Shown here in pieces: positions 1 to 12,407 of a DNA stretch of 64,000 nt. The stretch is from Megaleporinus macrocephalus (taxonomy: Eukaryota; Chordata; Actinopteri; Characiformes; Anostomidae), in assembly GCA_021613375.1 (NCBI GenBank), contig CM038715.1, forward strand, positions 4,336,378 through 4,400,377, written 5' to 3'. Numbering within the stretch: position 1 is the stretch's first letter; each line of letters opens with the position of its first letter. The notes beneath the pieces were generated by a model. It made no database searches. It was not told where the DNA came from and saw only the letters and a program-made list of their open reading frames with translations. The translations under genes were made by a program, and so were the position numbers.

Positions 1-3000
1 ATGCAGAGATAAGGACGCCAGCTAAAGTGGAAGAGCTCCACTATGTGGTTATCTCTCCTCATTGCATCTTCCTCACTTCTGTGGTCCAGCTGCCTTATAG
101 GACACATATTCTCCATCTTTCTGTTCTGTAGTCAAACCACTATATGACCAAAAAAAACAAACATTTTTTTTAAAATACCATATATATATATATATATATC
201 ATGAGTACCAGAAGAATTAAAGTTTGAGAATTTTAGTAATTTCAACATAAAATTTTTTTTTTTTTTCAAAAACATTTTAAATTATTTTTTATGGAATGTC
301 CTTTATAGTGGACAACAGGACAAAGCTGATGACATATTTCTTGTTTTCTGTTCTGCATCAGACCAAAAACCAACTCAATCATGTAATCAAATAATGTAAA
401 TGAAAACTGAGTAAATAAACATTGTTTACCTTTTTTATACCATTTCCACTTTCGACATTTCCACTTTCGACATTCTAAAGGTTACCGCTACTTTGATTAA
501 AATATAATAAAATCCAGGTTTAAACAGTTGTTAGGCACACTAGCTAAACCTGTGTTAATCACTCCAAACCTTCAGCCAAAGTTTCACACTTTCCACACGT
601 AGTACCCAACTTCTCTTACAGTCCATTTCATTTTAATGTTCTATATTTAAATATACAAGTATGTAAAATTTTCTAATAAATTAGGAATAAATAAAATTAG
701 AAATTAATTAAAATAAATTAGTAATGAATTTACATGTTTACAGAGCTTACATGTTTCAAAATGATCTCTGCCTCAGTTAAATTCCTGTCACCTGTGACAT
801 CATTAATTTTATATAAAACCAGATTTAGTCCCTATGTCCACTACAAAGGACATCAAAAAGAAGTATGCTGTTAGGTAGTTATTTGTGTGTGCATATCAAT
901 AAAAAGTGCTTTGAGAACTAGCTACAACAGTTTTATAGCTAAAATATATCAATTATAGGTTTTAGAAACATAACAAATGTATATTATTTGATAGCGTATC
1001 TCTCTCGCTCCTATAAAATGTGGTTACTGAGAGGTGGCCATTTTTAAAAAGGCTGTTGTGAGTGACTCACCCCAACACATGATACATCACTGGAAAGACC
1101 AGGATGTCCTCTAAATGGCACAACAGGTTTTAGCAAGGTACCTTATTTAGTTTTTTTTTAAATATTTTTTGGAGACTCATGTCCCCTCCAGAAGACAAAA
1201 ATGAATTACCCGGTCTTGTGAGGATTTGAAAAACAAGCATCTCCAACATGGTAACTTTACAGGAGAGGCCAAAAACTGTCTTCACTTTTAATGTAAGTCA
1301 ATGGGACCAGTTCTATTGGTCCATTCATTGTGTGTGTGTATTACACTGTATTACTAATTGTTTTTTTTCTTTGCCCATAATATGATACATTCTTTATATG
1401 AGGTATGCTACAGATCATGCATGATGCTCGAAAGTACCTTCAGTAATAATACCTTCATTATGCTGATTACACTAACATGAGTAAAATGATCTAAAGGCTT
1501 TTAGGTTTTAGCCCCAACCGCCTTGCACATAAAGCCGAGGGAAGCCTATTTTATTTGGAACCATCAATAGAATTACACTGTACACTGTACATGGGCATCC
1601 GGTGGATAAGTTCTTTGTCTCTTTGTGTCCGAAAGTAGATTTTTGGCTGTGAAAGAGAAATTAGACTTACAGCAAAGCTATACGAGTGCAGTTGGCAGCA
1701 GAATATAATGAAATGGGAAACAAATGGCAGTACGAATAAGAAGTAGGTTGATTTAGGCACAAAAAGAGTGCAGTCTGTAAGTAATTGGACAATAGAAATA
1801 TCATTCTTTTGGCTCTGCACTTTAGTGAAACGAAACAATTGTGCAGAATTTTAACTTTAATGAAAAGAAATTAAGCAAACCACAGGAATCACAGGCCTTT
1901 TAGACACACCATGCAAAATGACAGCTGGAGCTCACCAACAAAAGCTCTAGAGCTGGGACATTCAATATGGGAGAGACTGAAAGTGTTATTGCTAGTCAAA
2001 AAGCTGAATAAATCAATCAGAGACATTGATAAAACATTAAGCATGTTTAATACACCAGACTGACTCAAACAATCTAGCCTATAGAATTATTTTACAGCAT
2101 TCCAGCTTATAAAAGACCATCAAATGAGAAACTGGAACCAGGTATGCGAACCAAAAGATTAAAACCAAAGTGCTATAATTTTATAAGGACTTGTCAGCCT
2201 AATGTACAATTAAAAATTTAATTCATCATTTATAATTGAATAATTACTAGAATAGTTCAGCTAATCAAACTTACATGATCACTTACCCAAGATAAAGTTG
2301 ATCAGCCAAGACGTTTAATACCTGACATATCAGATATTCCAATTTACAGCGAGAGACACTGGGCTAATATTGCTAACAAATGTTTCAATTTTCAAGGTTT
2401 TTTGTCATTTGCTTGGGGTGAGGCTCAGATAATAACTCTACAGCAGGTCAGCAATAATATAAATGTAGTAAAAACAGTGCAAACTTACAAAAAATAGATA
2501 ATAATGAAGTAAAAATAAGCTAGAATATATACGTTTAGTAATAACTAAAATATATAAAGGAACATACAAAATGTACACAAGTTATATACATAGATATACA
2601 GAAGACATATGTAAAAACTTAGTGATACTGACCACAGCAGCGATAACAGAAAAAATAGTATAATATAATATAGCAGTGGCCGCGTGAACAGTATTGAGGT
2701 CTTTCAGCTTCACAGTTTGCTCAGAGAAATGCTGGACTTGGATTGTCACCGAATCATCTTCTAACTTGTAGGCCCAACGACCATTTCCTAACCTACTTAA
2801 AGCACATCCAGATCTTCATTTCTCAGGAAAGGTTTATCGATTAGTTAATTTACTGATTTAAAACACATTGACTTGCTTTAGTTACTGAGATCATGTTTAC
2901 ATTTTAGTTTTATTGTTTATTACTGCAAACTTTTATTCTTATTACACATACATAAGAACGAATGCACATTAAAATGTCCAATGAGAACAAGGCAAAACGA

Positions 3001-3422
3001 AACAACAACAAAAGGCTGCAAGGTTCAAATAATTCACAAACTAATTTGAATGTTGAAGAGTTTTTGGGACACATGGTGACTTCCCAGAGAAGCATAAGGG
3101 AACGTTACAGAGAAGCTAAGGTGTATTTTACATTTAAAATGAATGTCTGAATACGATGTTGACCTCATGTCTGAACATGAAGAAAAGTGTCAGCTGGATG
3201 CTGGACCCACCACCAGTGACTCCCCGTATAATTGTGAAAAGTTGTGAAAGTATAATTGTGGAAAGTACCAGGACGTTGTCAACTGACGTCTCAATACCTT
3301 GAACGGACAACGATTGCGTTACTGTGTTCTCGTGTTGTGTTCTTGGGAATAATGTTCTTGATAAGTTGCCTTTAAATACGAACTAGCAAGAATACAAGAA
3401 CGGAGAAAGCAAGTCTGAGATG
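1..3422. other. AT-rich non-coding DNA, no gene seen
   Basis: No exon-like ORF, RNA gene or complete mobile element is recognisable. A short TA tract lies at about 181-200. The segment around 1285-1340 shares a block with 36880-36960 and, inverted, with about 11600-11690 (common core TTCTATTGGTCCATTCATT), so it is one copy of a dispersed repeat. Short ORFs here have no family resemblance and no codon structure worth naming. Confidence 0.6.
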
Positions 3423-3424
3423 TA

Positions 3425-4010
3425 GGGTGTGTCTCAAATCCTAGTGAGTGTGTAAGTAGGCTGTCTAGGTAGCAGCTGTGTAAGTAGCAGCGTTCTCTCC
3501 TCATCTCTCCTCATAAAACAGATTATTGAGACGCTCTAGTTAGAGAGAGACTGCGTCACGGCTTGTTCCCGCCCACTGCAGCACGCCACCGGTGGTTTAG
3601 CTGGTTGCTAAGCTACCGGCCAGCATCCAAAACAATAGCCCGAGGCTTAAAAATCCGCTAGCATAAATGCTAATGTCTCAAGTATAAACTACTAAATGGT
3701 GAAGGACTCGTTACAGAGTTGATAATAAAATACTGTTTTGTGTGATTATATGACCAGAAACACATTAAAACTCCAGAGAGAATCAAAATAACTCACATTT
3801 TAAAACCACTTCACTGCTCGTAGATTAGCCTGTGTTGCATCATGGGATTGTCTTAGCGGCTGAGGAAGCGTATAATACTTTCTAAATACGGTTCCTCGGT
3901 AGACAGCATGTTTAAGGTATGTAAGAATTGGGACAGTCTACATGTCGGGAGCGCATACTATGGCGTAAAATGCTGTCTATGTAGGAGCTCACTAGGTTTT
4001 GAGACAGACC
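3425..4010 (+). mobile_element. 586-bp non-autonomous DNA transposon (MITE), copy 1
   Basis: Terminal inverted repeats: the left end begins GGGTGTGTCTCAAATCCTAG, and the right end reads GGTCTGTCTCAAAACCTAG on the opposite strand. TA dinucleotides flank both ends (3423-3424, 4011-4012). No transposase ORF is present. Related copies lie at 54925-55511 (same strand, left tip lost), 46166-46547 (opposite strand, partial) and 44562-44675 (one end only). The superfamily is not assigned. TA flanks fit Tc1/mariner, but the terminal sequence is not one I can place. Confidence 0.75.
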
Positions 4011-4012
4011 TA

Positions 4013-4419
4013 TAATAACCACTACATTGTCAGATAGACATTGTCATTGTAGATAACTGAGGAATTACATTTTCAAAACGTTGTCATAACGTAACGGGTG
4101 TTTTTCTTTGCAACTTTTGGGAGTCCACGGAGATGTGTCCTTTTCAATACTCAGACACTGTACAACAGAGAGCACAGGTGTCCACCTTAATTAAGAATTT
4201 TGATCTGATCATTATCTGTAATACCATCACCATCCAGGTACTTGTAGCTGAAGAGGCGTTCTGAAGCCTGCAAATCTGGTAACCACAGCCCTTCATGAAC
4301 CTTCACATCTCTGTGCATATACAGCGCGAAATAGAACAAAAACATTCTGAAATTGGGGGAAAACGGAGTTTGTTTTGAAATGTAGGTTATTTATGTAAAT
4401 AAATTTTATTAACTTTCTG
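4013..4419. other. Non-coding spacer, nothing recognised
   Basis: No ORF, repeat or RNA signature stands out between the two inverted-repeat elements. Confidence 0.5.
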
Positions 4420-4749
4420 TAAGCACCGCCTCTCAGCACCCACAGGGCGTGCACACACTCACTTGCGGTTCATTAGCCAGCCCTCATAAGGGCCCCTGTG
4501 ACAACCCTCTCGACAGTGGCGTCGGAGGCCATCGGCTCGGCCCTCGATACAGCGTTACGATTCATATGCAAGGCTTTATTAACAGAAACAATGACACATC
4601 TACTTACAGAGTCCCATTCACATCATACAGGCTCAATATCCAGCACTGTTTGCTGTGCTGGTGGCCCTCATGAGGGCTGGCTAATGAGCCACAGGTGAGA
4701 GGGGAGGTGAGTGTGTGCTCGCCCTGTGGGCACTGAGAGGCGGTGCTTA
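4420..4749. mobile_element. Palindromic MITE, about 330 bp
   Basis: The left arm (4420-about 4495) and right arm (about 4661-4749) are near-perfect reverse complements. Both start TAAGCACCGCCTCTCAG and share an inner block with CATTAGCCAGCCCTCAT. The interior (about 165 bp) encodes nothing recognisable. The structure would fold as one long hairpin. Long arms with a short unique centre fit a hairpin-type MITE. Confidence 0.7.
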
Positions 4750-5272
4750 CACTTGCAAACTGTAAAACAACTGATTCATTAAACATTTGTTGGACAACCA
4801 GCTTGGAGTTGAAGGAACCCACAATGGTATCTGAATACACAAAGAAGCGACTGTGAAAAAGATTATAAGTTCTGTGATTGTCATGTTTTAGGGGTCTGTA
4901 GGCATGTTTGGCCCTGAAGAAGGCTGTGTGGGTCCAACTTAACGGTTGGTTTGCATGGCGTTTTAAGTGCAAGCACAGGATTACCATTATTAAGCTTTAT
5001 ATGATGTAAAGTCTTTGTAGTGAAAGGCCAGAATCAGTACACGAGTGTAAATACACAGCCCTTGTGTACAAACTCACCCCGTGTACTTACACAGATGATT
5101 TGGTTATAATGGCCCTATTCACTGTATTTGGCCACACCCACTTTCAAGCGTGTGTTTGTTCGGCCTTTGTGTTAGAACTTCCGCTCAGCTAACCAAAATG
5201 AATACAGTTACATGGGAGGAGACCAGAGAGACAGTAAGAAGTTCTAATGATACAACACTGTCTCCTCCGAGA
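4750..5272. other. Non-coding, nothing recognised
   Basis: No coding or repeat signal is seen until the tandem array begins. The ORF-like stretch at 5150-5338 runs straight into the array and is not a gene. Confidence 0.5.
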
Positions 5273-5745
5273 TTAATAACACAGTGGATGGATTATATGA
5301 GAAGGTGGTCTGAGGTTAATAACACAGTGGGTGGATGATATGAGAAGGTGGTCTGAGGTTATTAACACAGTGGGTGGATGATATGAAAAGGTGGTCTGAG
5401 GTTATTAACACAGTCGGTGAATGATATGAGAAGGTGGTCTGAGGTTAATAACACAGTGGGTGGATGATATGAGAAGGTGGTCTGAGGTTAATAATACAGT
5501 GGGTGGGTGATATGAGAAGGTGGTCTGAGGTTAATAACACAGTGGGTGGGTGATATGAGAAGGTGGTCTGAAGTTATTAACACAGTGGGTGGATGATATG
5601 AGAAGGTGGTCTGAGGTTAATAACACAGTGGGTGGGTGATATGAGAAGGTGGTCTGAGGTTAATAACACAGTGGGTGGGTGATATGAGAAGGTGGTCTGA
5701 AGTTAATAACACAGTGGGTGGGTGATATGAGAAGGTGGTCTGAGG
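5273..5745 (+). repeat. 43-bp minisatellite, 11 copies
   Basis: The unit contains GATATGAGAAGGTGGTCTGA. The GGTC landmark recurs exactly every 43 bp from 5307 to 5737, giving eleven units with no indel. Variants are TGGATGAT versus TGGGTGAT and TTAATAAC versus TTATTAAC. The period is not a multiple of three, so ORFs do not run through it. Confidence 0.95.
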
Positions 5746-7176
5746 TTACTTATGGAGACATGTTTAATTACTCTGTACTCTCGGAAGGTGTAGACGGTTC
5801 AGTAAAACTCAGAAAAACTATAAAAGTACTGAAGCGTATCAGTACCTGCACAGTGGGAAGGTGGGCGTGTCCTCCTACACACAGACGGTGAGTTTATACT
5901 TCTGAAAGCCGGTTAAACCCAAATCAAGCCAGCTGCCCGAGCCACTCTGCGTGGGTGTTAGCTACGCCTTCAGCCATAGACGCAGGACCTCTTCTTTGGA
6001 AGGCGGCCCCCCAACACTCTGATCTTTATGTGCTGTGTTCGTAACTCTGTTGTTCAAGCCAAGTTTTCATTTTCATCCAATTATTGTGACTCCCTCTAAC
6101 TGAACATGTTATGCTGGTCATTTTATATGTTTGTTGTCGTTTTGCTTGTAATCAGTATCAACGTATCCGCGCTCGCACTGGAAGCTCTAACACAAAGTAA
6201 ACAAAGATGGCCGCCCCAGTGTTGTCATGGAAAATACTCTGAATAGGCAGATTGCGGTTGTGTTGCTTTATGAATTGCTTTGTGACATTTGTAAACAGCA
6301 TCATGTTCGCTTTACGTAGCAGTATTATGATACAGCATACATCATGTTGCTGGGTTTCCAGCTGTCGTGCAGCTCCTCTGTGTCATCGTCCAAGTAAATG
6401 TGTAATTCGGCTGTTCCGACAACCTCAGGCACGGCCTGGGTTAAATCCCTTCAGGAGTTCGGCACAGAGGTCTGGTTGAATCAGAGATGCTAGACAGAAA
6501 TAGCATTTTGACCTCTGCATTGCTTTGAATATTCTGCTTAGTAAAAGAAAATTCTCTAACCCGCCTATTTTTCTCTTCAGCGATCACAGCGCCTGTAAAA
6601 ACACAAAGATAAAACATCCCAGAGAAACTCCAGGAGGATTTCAGTGAAGAGCTTTTTAAAAGAATACAGCAGGAGTAGTGAACAGCAGTTCTGTGTGATG
6701 CTTGATAAAATGAAAAACGTTCTATGTGTAAAATGAATGCAAGTGAAAAAAGATGTCTGAAAGAAAAGCGTTGCCTATCGATTGATTGACCTGAAACTCA
6801 TTTAGCATTCATTCCACTCTGAAGATGACTCCAAAGGCAAAAAGATCTGAAACAAGCTGGAACTGAAATTGGCTGCATTACAGGACTGGCACAGCATCAT
6901 CAGGGATGTTACCCAGTGTCTGGTCATGTCTGCGAGGCCTCAGGCTGTAATCATTTGCAAAGAATCAGCAAAGTAGTACTACAGTATTACTTTGGTAGAA
7001 ATGTATGTTAATTTGACCATCAACATTTACCAGAAATAACTGGACTGTACACGAAAGAGATTTGAATGTGGCATAAATAGCTTTACATTAAATTTATACA
7101 CTTTATGTACACACTCTATTATTATTTAAATCCAGTATTACCTAAACTGCACTGTTTGGGTGGAAAGTCAAAAAAG
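5746..7176. other. Non-coding, one YY1-like motif
   Basis: No gene or complete transposon is recognised. A YY1-consensus-like motif, AAGATGGCCGCC, lies at 6204-6215 with a moderately GC-rich flank. No neighbouring exon or CpG island supports a promoter. The small ORF at 6252-6479 shows no homology I know. Confidence 0.45.
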
Positions 7177-7990
7177 TGACTCCTAGAAAAGTATTTTAGT
7201 TATTTAATATTCAAATCTGAAATGTTACCATAATCTGTACCTTGAAGCTTCACAAATCTGAACACATCTTTTTAAACTAATTACACTATATGGGTAAAAA
7301 GTGAGTTTGTATTTATTTAATTATTACATGTTCCATTTGTAATTGTACTAAATGACATGCCACAAGTTTCGAGTAGGTTTTTCTTAATTATACTACATTT
7401 AGTTTTTAGGTATGAATAAATGGGTCGTCCTTCACCTGAAAATCTTAGTCTATTGAAGTACTGCTATTTTATTCTGCTGTGAATAACAATGATAAATAAA
7501 TAACAATAATAATAAGAAAAGGAAGAAATAAATGTACTTACGTGTACTAATGATGATTCTATATTAGATTATTAGATTGACTCCTAGAAAAGTATTTTAG
7601 TTATTTAATATTCAAATCTGAAATGTTACCATAATCTGTACCTTGAAGCTTCACAAATCTGAACACATCTTTTTAAATGAATCACACTATATGGGTAAAA
7701 CTCATGAAAATTACATTTGATATACTGTGAGCTGTTTGTTCCATTTATAATTATACTAAATGACATGCCACAAGTTTCAAGTAAGTTTTTTTTATACTAC
7801 ATTTAGTTTTTAGGTATGAATGAATGGGTCATCTTTCACCTGAAAAAAAACATAGTCTATTAAAGTACTGCTATTTTATTCTGCTGTGAATAACAATAAT
7901 AAATAAATCACAATAATAAGAAGAAGAAGAAAAAGAAGAAATAAATGTACTTACGTGTAGTAATGATGATTCTATATTAAATTATTAGAT
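7177..7990 (+). repeat. Tandem duplication of about 400 bp
   Basis: Copy 1 (7177-7577) and copy 2 (7578-7990) abut directly. Both open with TGACTCCTAGAAAAGTATTT and close near CTATATTA(G/A)ATTATTAGAT. They share several long, nearly identical stretches with small indels (for example in the AAGAAGAA tract). No TG..CA ends, terminal inverted repeats or ORFs are seen, so a segmental tandem duplication fits better than a mobile element. Confidence 0.9.
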
Positions 7991-9368
7991 TATTACTAAC
8001 ATAGGTTTATTTGGAGTATCTGGTCATTTAAAGGGCCCAAAAATGACTTTCATAATAGAAATAATGCTCGACCATGTGATGCTGATGGATTGGTCAGGTG
8101 TGGAAATTAGATAATTAGGTCATAGTCACGACTCAGTAGGCCTAATTACTAATTTATCATGCCTTACCAAATCATAACCACAAATTTATTCAGCACAACT
8201 GCATTCTGTTGTTCCTATTTCTTTTTACTAAGTGGTACTCACAACTTAGTTATTTCATTCCCTACCAGTTTTTTATTAATCAGTTCCCATGGCTTACTAA
8301 GTCATGACCACAAGTTACCTTTCTCCCACACTTTGCTAACGCCTGACCCACGTTACAGGATCATCAGGCTGACAATCTCAGTAGGTCTCCTGATATTAGG
8401 GTGATCTCAGATGATAATCTCTCCAGTATTATCCCATAGTGTGGGGTGTCTATAATCCAGTGTTTACTCCTCCAACCTACACCCAGTTCAGTCGGCCCAC
8501 TCATAGTGTTCCTCTAGCGTGAGGTAAACTCAGATTCCCTGCTATAAAAATGTCCCTCAACTAAGCTGAGTGGAAAGTGTCAGGTTGTATAGAAGGAGTT
8601 GCGTGAAGGTCTGTATAATTTGACAACAGAAGTGACAAAGGAAGGAGTGGGACAGAAATTTCTGCGCAGAAAGCACAAACCACCAGCATAGCAACAGCCT
8701 CAATGTCATCTGTCATGTTTGTTCAGATCTGAAGTCACGATGGTTTGTGGGAAAATCTTGCAATGCAACAGATTGTGAGAAACTCCTGAGGTTTTGAGAA
8801 TTGGAACAATAGGTCAGGACACACAGTGCAGAGTGTGAAAGTGTTGGGGGGTTTCATTCTGGCCAGACTGTAGAGTGGTGGGACTGATTACCCACTGAGG
8901 GTCCTGTCAAAAGTATTCACATTTATTACTCAGGTAGAAGTATAGATACTAGGGTTTGAAATACTTCTGTAGAAGTTGAAGTATCAACTCAAGCTTTTTA
9001 CTCCAATAAAAGTGTAAAAGTACAGCTTTCAGAACATCCCATTATGGACTAAATCCATAATGAATATAATGTTATATTAAAATGTTAATGTTGATAAATT
9101 TGGGATGCGCTAGGCTTCCTGTTTCAGGATATACGCCCATTGAACATGAATGTAGTTTAGTACAATGTAAATATATTAAAGAAGCATATCTGTTACTACT
9201 GAACATTAACATGTGTTTCATGGAGCAGAAGATATGATGACTAGTTGTCTATAAGTATTGTAATGAAGTCAAACTTCAAAGTCATGTTATCAATAATCTT
9301 TACTGGAATGTAAATGTACATGAATGAAAACAAGCAGTAATGAAATAGGAGCAACGAGACTATGTTTA
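7991..9368. other. Non-coding, edge of a dispersed repeat
   Basis: No gene is seen. From about 8905 the sequence (CAAAAGTATTCACATTTATT, CAATAAAAGTGTAAAAGTAC) becomes rich in the AGTA/AAGTAC words that make up the following minisatellite. The array probably grew inside a dispersed repeat whose left part is here. I cannot name the family. Confidence 0.4.
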
Positions 9369-11014
9369 AAATGTAAGGAGTAGAAAGTACTGATAATGGA
9401 GTGTAAATGTAAGGAGTAGAAAGTACTGATAATGTAGTTTAAATGTAAGAAGTAGAAAGTACTGATAATGGAGTGTAAATGTAAGTAGTAGAAAGTACTG
9501 ATAATGGAGTGTAAATGTAAGGAGTAGAAAGTACTGATAATGGAGTGTAAATGTAAGGAGTAGAAAGTACTGATAATGGAGTGTAAATGTAAGTAGTAGA
9601 AAGTACTGATAATGGAGTGTAAATGTAAGGAGTAGAAAGTACTGATAATGGAGTGTAAATGTAAGGAGTAGAAAGTACTGATAATGGAGTGTAAATGTAA
9701 GGAGTAGAAAGTACTGATAATGTAGTTTAAATGTAAGAAGTAGAAAGTACTGATAATGGAGTGTAAATGTAAGGAGTAGAAAGTACTGATAATGGAGTGT
9801 AAATGTAAGGAGTAGAAAGTACTGATAATGGAGTGTAAATGTAAGGAGTAGAAAGTACAGATAATGTAGTTTAAATGTAAGAAGTAGAAAGTACTGATAA
9901 TGGAGTGTAAATGTGAGGAGTAGAAAGTATTGATAATGGAGTGTAAATGTAAGGAGTAGAAAGTACAGATAATGGAGTGTAAATGTAAGGAGTAGAAAGT
10001 ACTGATAATGGAGTGTAAATGTAAGGAGTAGAAAGTACTGATAATGGAGTGTAAATGTAAGGAGTAGAAAGTACTGATAATGGAGTGTAAATGTAAGGAG
10101 TAGAAAGTACTGATAATGGAATGTAAATGTAAGGAGTAGAAAGTACTGATAATGGAATGTAAATGTAAGAAGTAGAAAGTACTGATAATGGAGTGTAAAT
10201 GTAAGGAGTAGAAAGTACTGATAATGGAATGTAAATGTAAGGAGTAGAAAGTACTGATAATGGAGTGTAAATGTAAGGAGTAGAAAGTACAGATAATTGA
10301 GTGTAAATGTAAGGAGTAGAAAGTACTGATAATGGAATGTAAATGTAAGGAGTAGAAAGTACAGATAATGGAGTGTAAATGTAAGGAGTAGAAAGTACTG
10401 ATAATGGAGTGTAAATGTAAGGAGTAGAAAGTACAGATAATGGAGTGTAAATGTAAGGAGTAGAAAGTACTGATAATGTAGTTTAAATGTAAGAAGTAGA
10501 AAGTACTGATAATGGAGTGTAAATGTAAGGAGTAGAAAGTACTGATAATGGAGTGTAAATGTAAGGAGTAGAAAGTACTGATAATGGAGTGTAAATGTAA
10601 GGAGTAGAAAGTACAGATAATGGAGTGTAAATGTAAGGAGTAGAAAGTACTGATAATGGAGTGTAAATGTAAGGAGTAGAAAGTACTGATAATGGAATGT
10701 AAATGTAAGGAGTAGAAAGTACTGATAATGGAATGTAAATGTAAGAAGTAGAAAGTACTGATAATGGAGTGTAAATGTAAGGAGTAGAAAGTACTGATAA
10801 TGGAATGTAAATGTAAGGAGTAGAAAGTACAGATAATTGAGTGTAAATGTAAGGAGTAGAAAGTACTGATAATGGAATGTAAATGTAAGGAGTAGAAAGT
10901 ACAGATAATGGAGTGTAAATGTAAGGAGTAGAAAGTACAGATAATGGAGTGTAAATGTAAGGAGTAGAAAGTACTGATAATGGAGTGTAAATGTAAGGAG
11001 TAGAAAGTACTGAT
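9369..11014 (+). repeat. 36-bp minisatellite, about 46 copies
   Basis: The unit contains GTAAGGAGTAGAAAGTACTG followed by ATAATGGAGTGTAAAT, for 36 bp in all. The period is constant over about 1.65 kb. Variant units (TAGTTT, GGAATG, AAGAAG, ACAGAT, ATTGAG) form blocks that repeat, which shows higher-order structure. Because 36 is a multiple of three and the minus strand lacks stops, a 555-codon ORF of a 12-residue Tyr/Leu/Phe-rich repeat spans it. This is a by-product of the array, not a gene. Confidence 0.97.
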
Positions 11015-11801
11015 GTTTGCTGGGTAACAACAATCAAGGACAAAAAAGATCTCTTGTGTTTACAATATTGGTTACTAGGATCCTGTTGTCTGGCCACAGC
11101 TTTAGACAGCAGGTAAAAGAGTCCAAATCCAGGTTTTTTCTGTTTGTTCTGCTCGGTATACTAATATTAGAAAAGTATTGCAATACTCTGCCTTTAAAAA
11201 CAAAACAGTACGACTACGTCCTCTCACTTTTGTCCACAAAGGCCGTCTACAAATATTCAAGCTTTTATTACATAAATTAATTGTAAAAAAACTGACATTT
11301 AATTGCAGGTTGATTGTGAATAAAGCAGCACTACAGCAGCAGTCTAAATCACGAGCACTCGTCTAAGCCTGGGCCGCTTAGACACTAATGCAGTTAGTAA
11401 TGCTTTAAATGTTACAAATGGCAATAAACCTGTTTATTTACAAAAAAACACACGTGCATGTATGGAAAGAATAGCTAGCGTTACATAAACTCTTACTGCA
11501 TGAATATAATCAACTGTATGTTGTGAAAATATATCGCTGCTGTCCAATAGCGATTTTGAGTTTTCTACATCATTTGAACACGCCAATGGTTTTCTACATT
11601 GTGAAAGAATGTCATCATGAATGGACCAATAGAAGTGTTCCAAAAAAGATTGAAAAAAATCTGGTTCCATTGACTTACCTTGAAAGTAAAGTATGTTTTT
11701 TTATTTTTATATATTTTTAAATTTATTTATTATTTTATTTTAAATTTTTAATAAAAAAGGTATTTTAAGTTTTATTCTTTGTTATCTATTATTTCATACT
11801 T
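11015..11801. other. Non-coding, with an inverted copy of a dispersed repeat
   Basis: No gene is seen. The block at about 11600-11690 (ATGAATGGACCAATAGAA) is the reverse complement of blocks at about 1313 and 36913. An A/T-only tract occupies about 11698-11760. Confidence 0.5.
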
Positions 11802-12407
11802 TTCTTGGTGTTGTAGACTTTAGCTGTGGTAATGTTTCAGTATCGGTATTGAGATATTTAGGTAGGTATCATGTTAAGACTCCAGTGACACAGATTCGTT
11901 CCGTGCGAGCAGCAAAAAAGGTCTGAGCACTGGAGTGATTGATTTGAGACTAGCAGCAGCTTTTTGTGTCAACTGCTACACCATCAGTTACATCACTGCG
12001 CCATCCAGATGTACCAGCATTGAGATAGGATGGGACTGTTTCAGCTCACACCCACTTTACATAAAGCCTCAGTCAGAGACTGCCTCAGTCAGAGACTGCC
12101 TCTACCTGTGCAGCTTCTAAAGCTTTGCTATCCAGATTTCAAACAGAGACTCCTTTCCTTGATATTTAGTTTATTAAACTGTAAATACTGTTTGATCAGA
12201 GGAGGATGGGTCTCCCCTTGAGAGTCTGGTTCCTCCCAAGGTTTCTTCCTCCAGTCTGAGGAAATTTTTCTTTGCCACTGTATTGTTTTTCTTGGTGTTG
12301 TAGGCTTCGGCTGTGGTGTCGTTTTAGTATCAGTGTTGAGATATTTAGGCAGGTATCATGTTAAGACTCCAGTGACACAGGTTTGTTCCGTGCAAGCAAC
12401 AAAAAAC
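11802..12407 (+). repeat. Direct repeats of about 119 bp flanking a dispersed-repeat copy
   Basis: Segments 11802-11920 and 12289-12407 are about 86% alike by eye. Both contain TTCTTGGTGTTGTAG and CATGTTAAGACTCCAGTGAC, offset by 487 bp. Between them lies one copy of dispersed family A. The arrangement fits a tandem duplication of direct repeat plus family A followed by partial loss, or a composite element. 119 bp is far too long for an ordinary target-site duplication. Confidence 0.8.
11921..12288 (+). repeat. Dispersed repeat family A, copy 1
   Basis: Shared blocks with 15765-16256 and 28495-29205 include GAGATAGGATGGGACTGTTT, two CAGTCAGAGACTGCCT units (12070-12101) and TTTGATCAGAGGAGGA. 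The 3' part (GGTTTCTTCCTCCAGTCTGA) is present but the usual end, CAAATAAACTTGA, is missing. No ORF survives. The common fish tail on other copies suggests a LINE-mobilised repeat. I cannot name the family. Confidence 0.75.

Noticed and set aside
6204..6215. YY1 site as evidence of a promoter
   Set aside because: A single motif with no CpG island, exon or conserved context nearby.
9369..11014. CRISPR-like array
   Set aside because: No alternating constant repeat and unique spacer. Units are contiguous, and the DNA is clearly vertebrate.
9366..11033. 555-codon minus-strand ORF (and a 204-codon frame beside it)
   Set aside because: Pure by-product of a 36-bp tandem array whose period is a multiple of three. 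No start context, no unique sequence, no domain.
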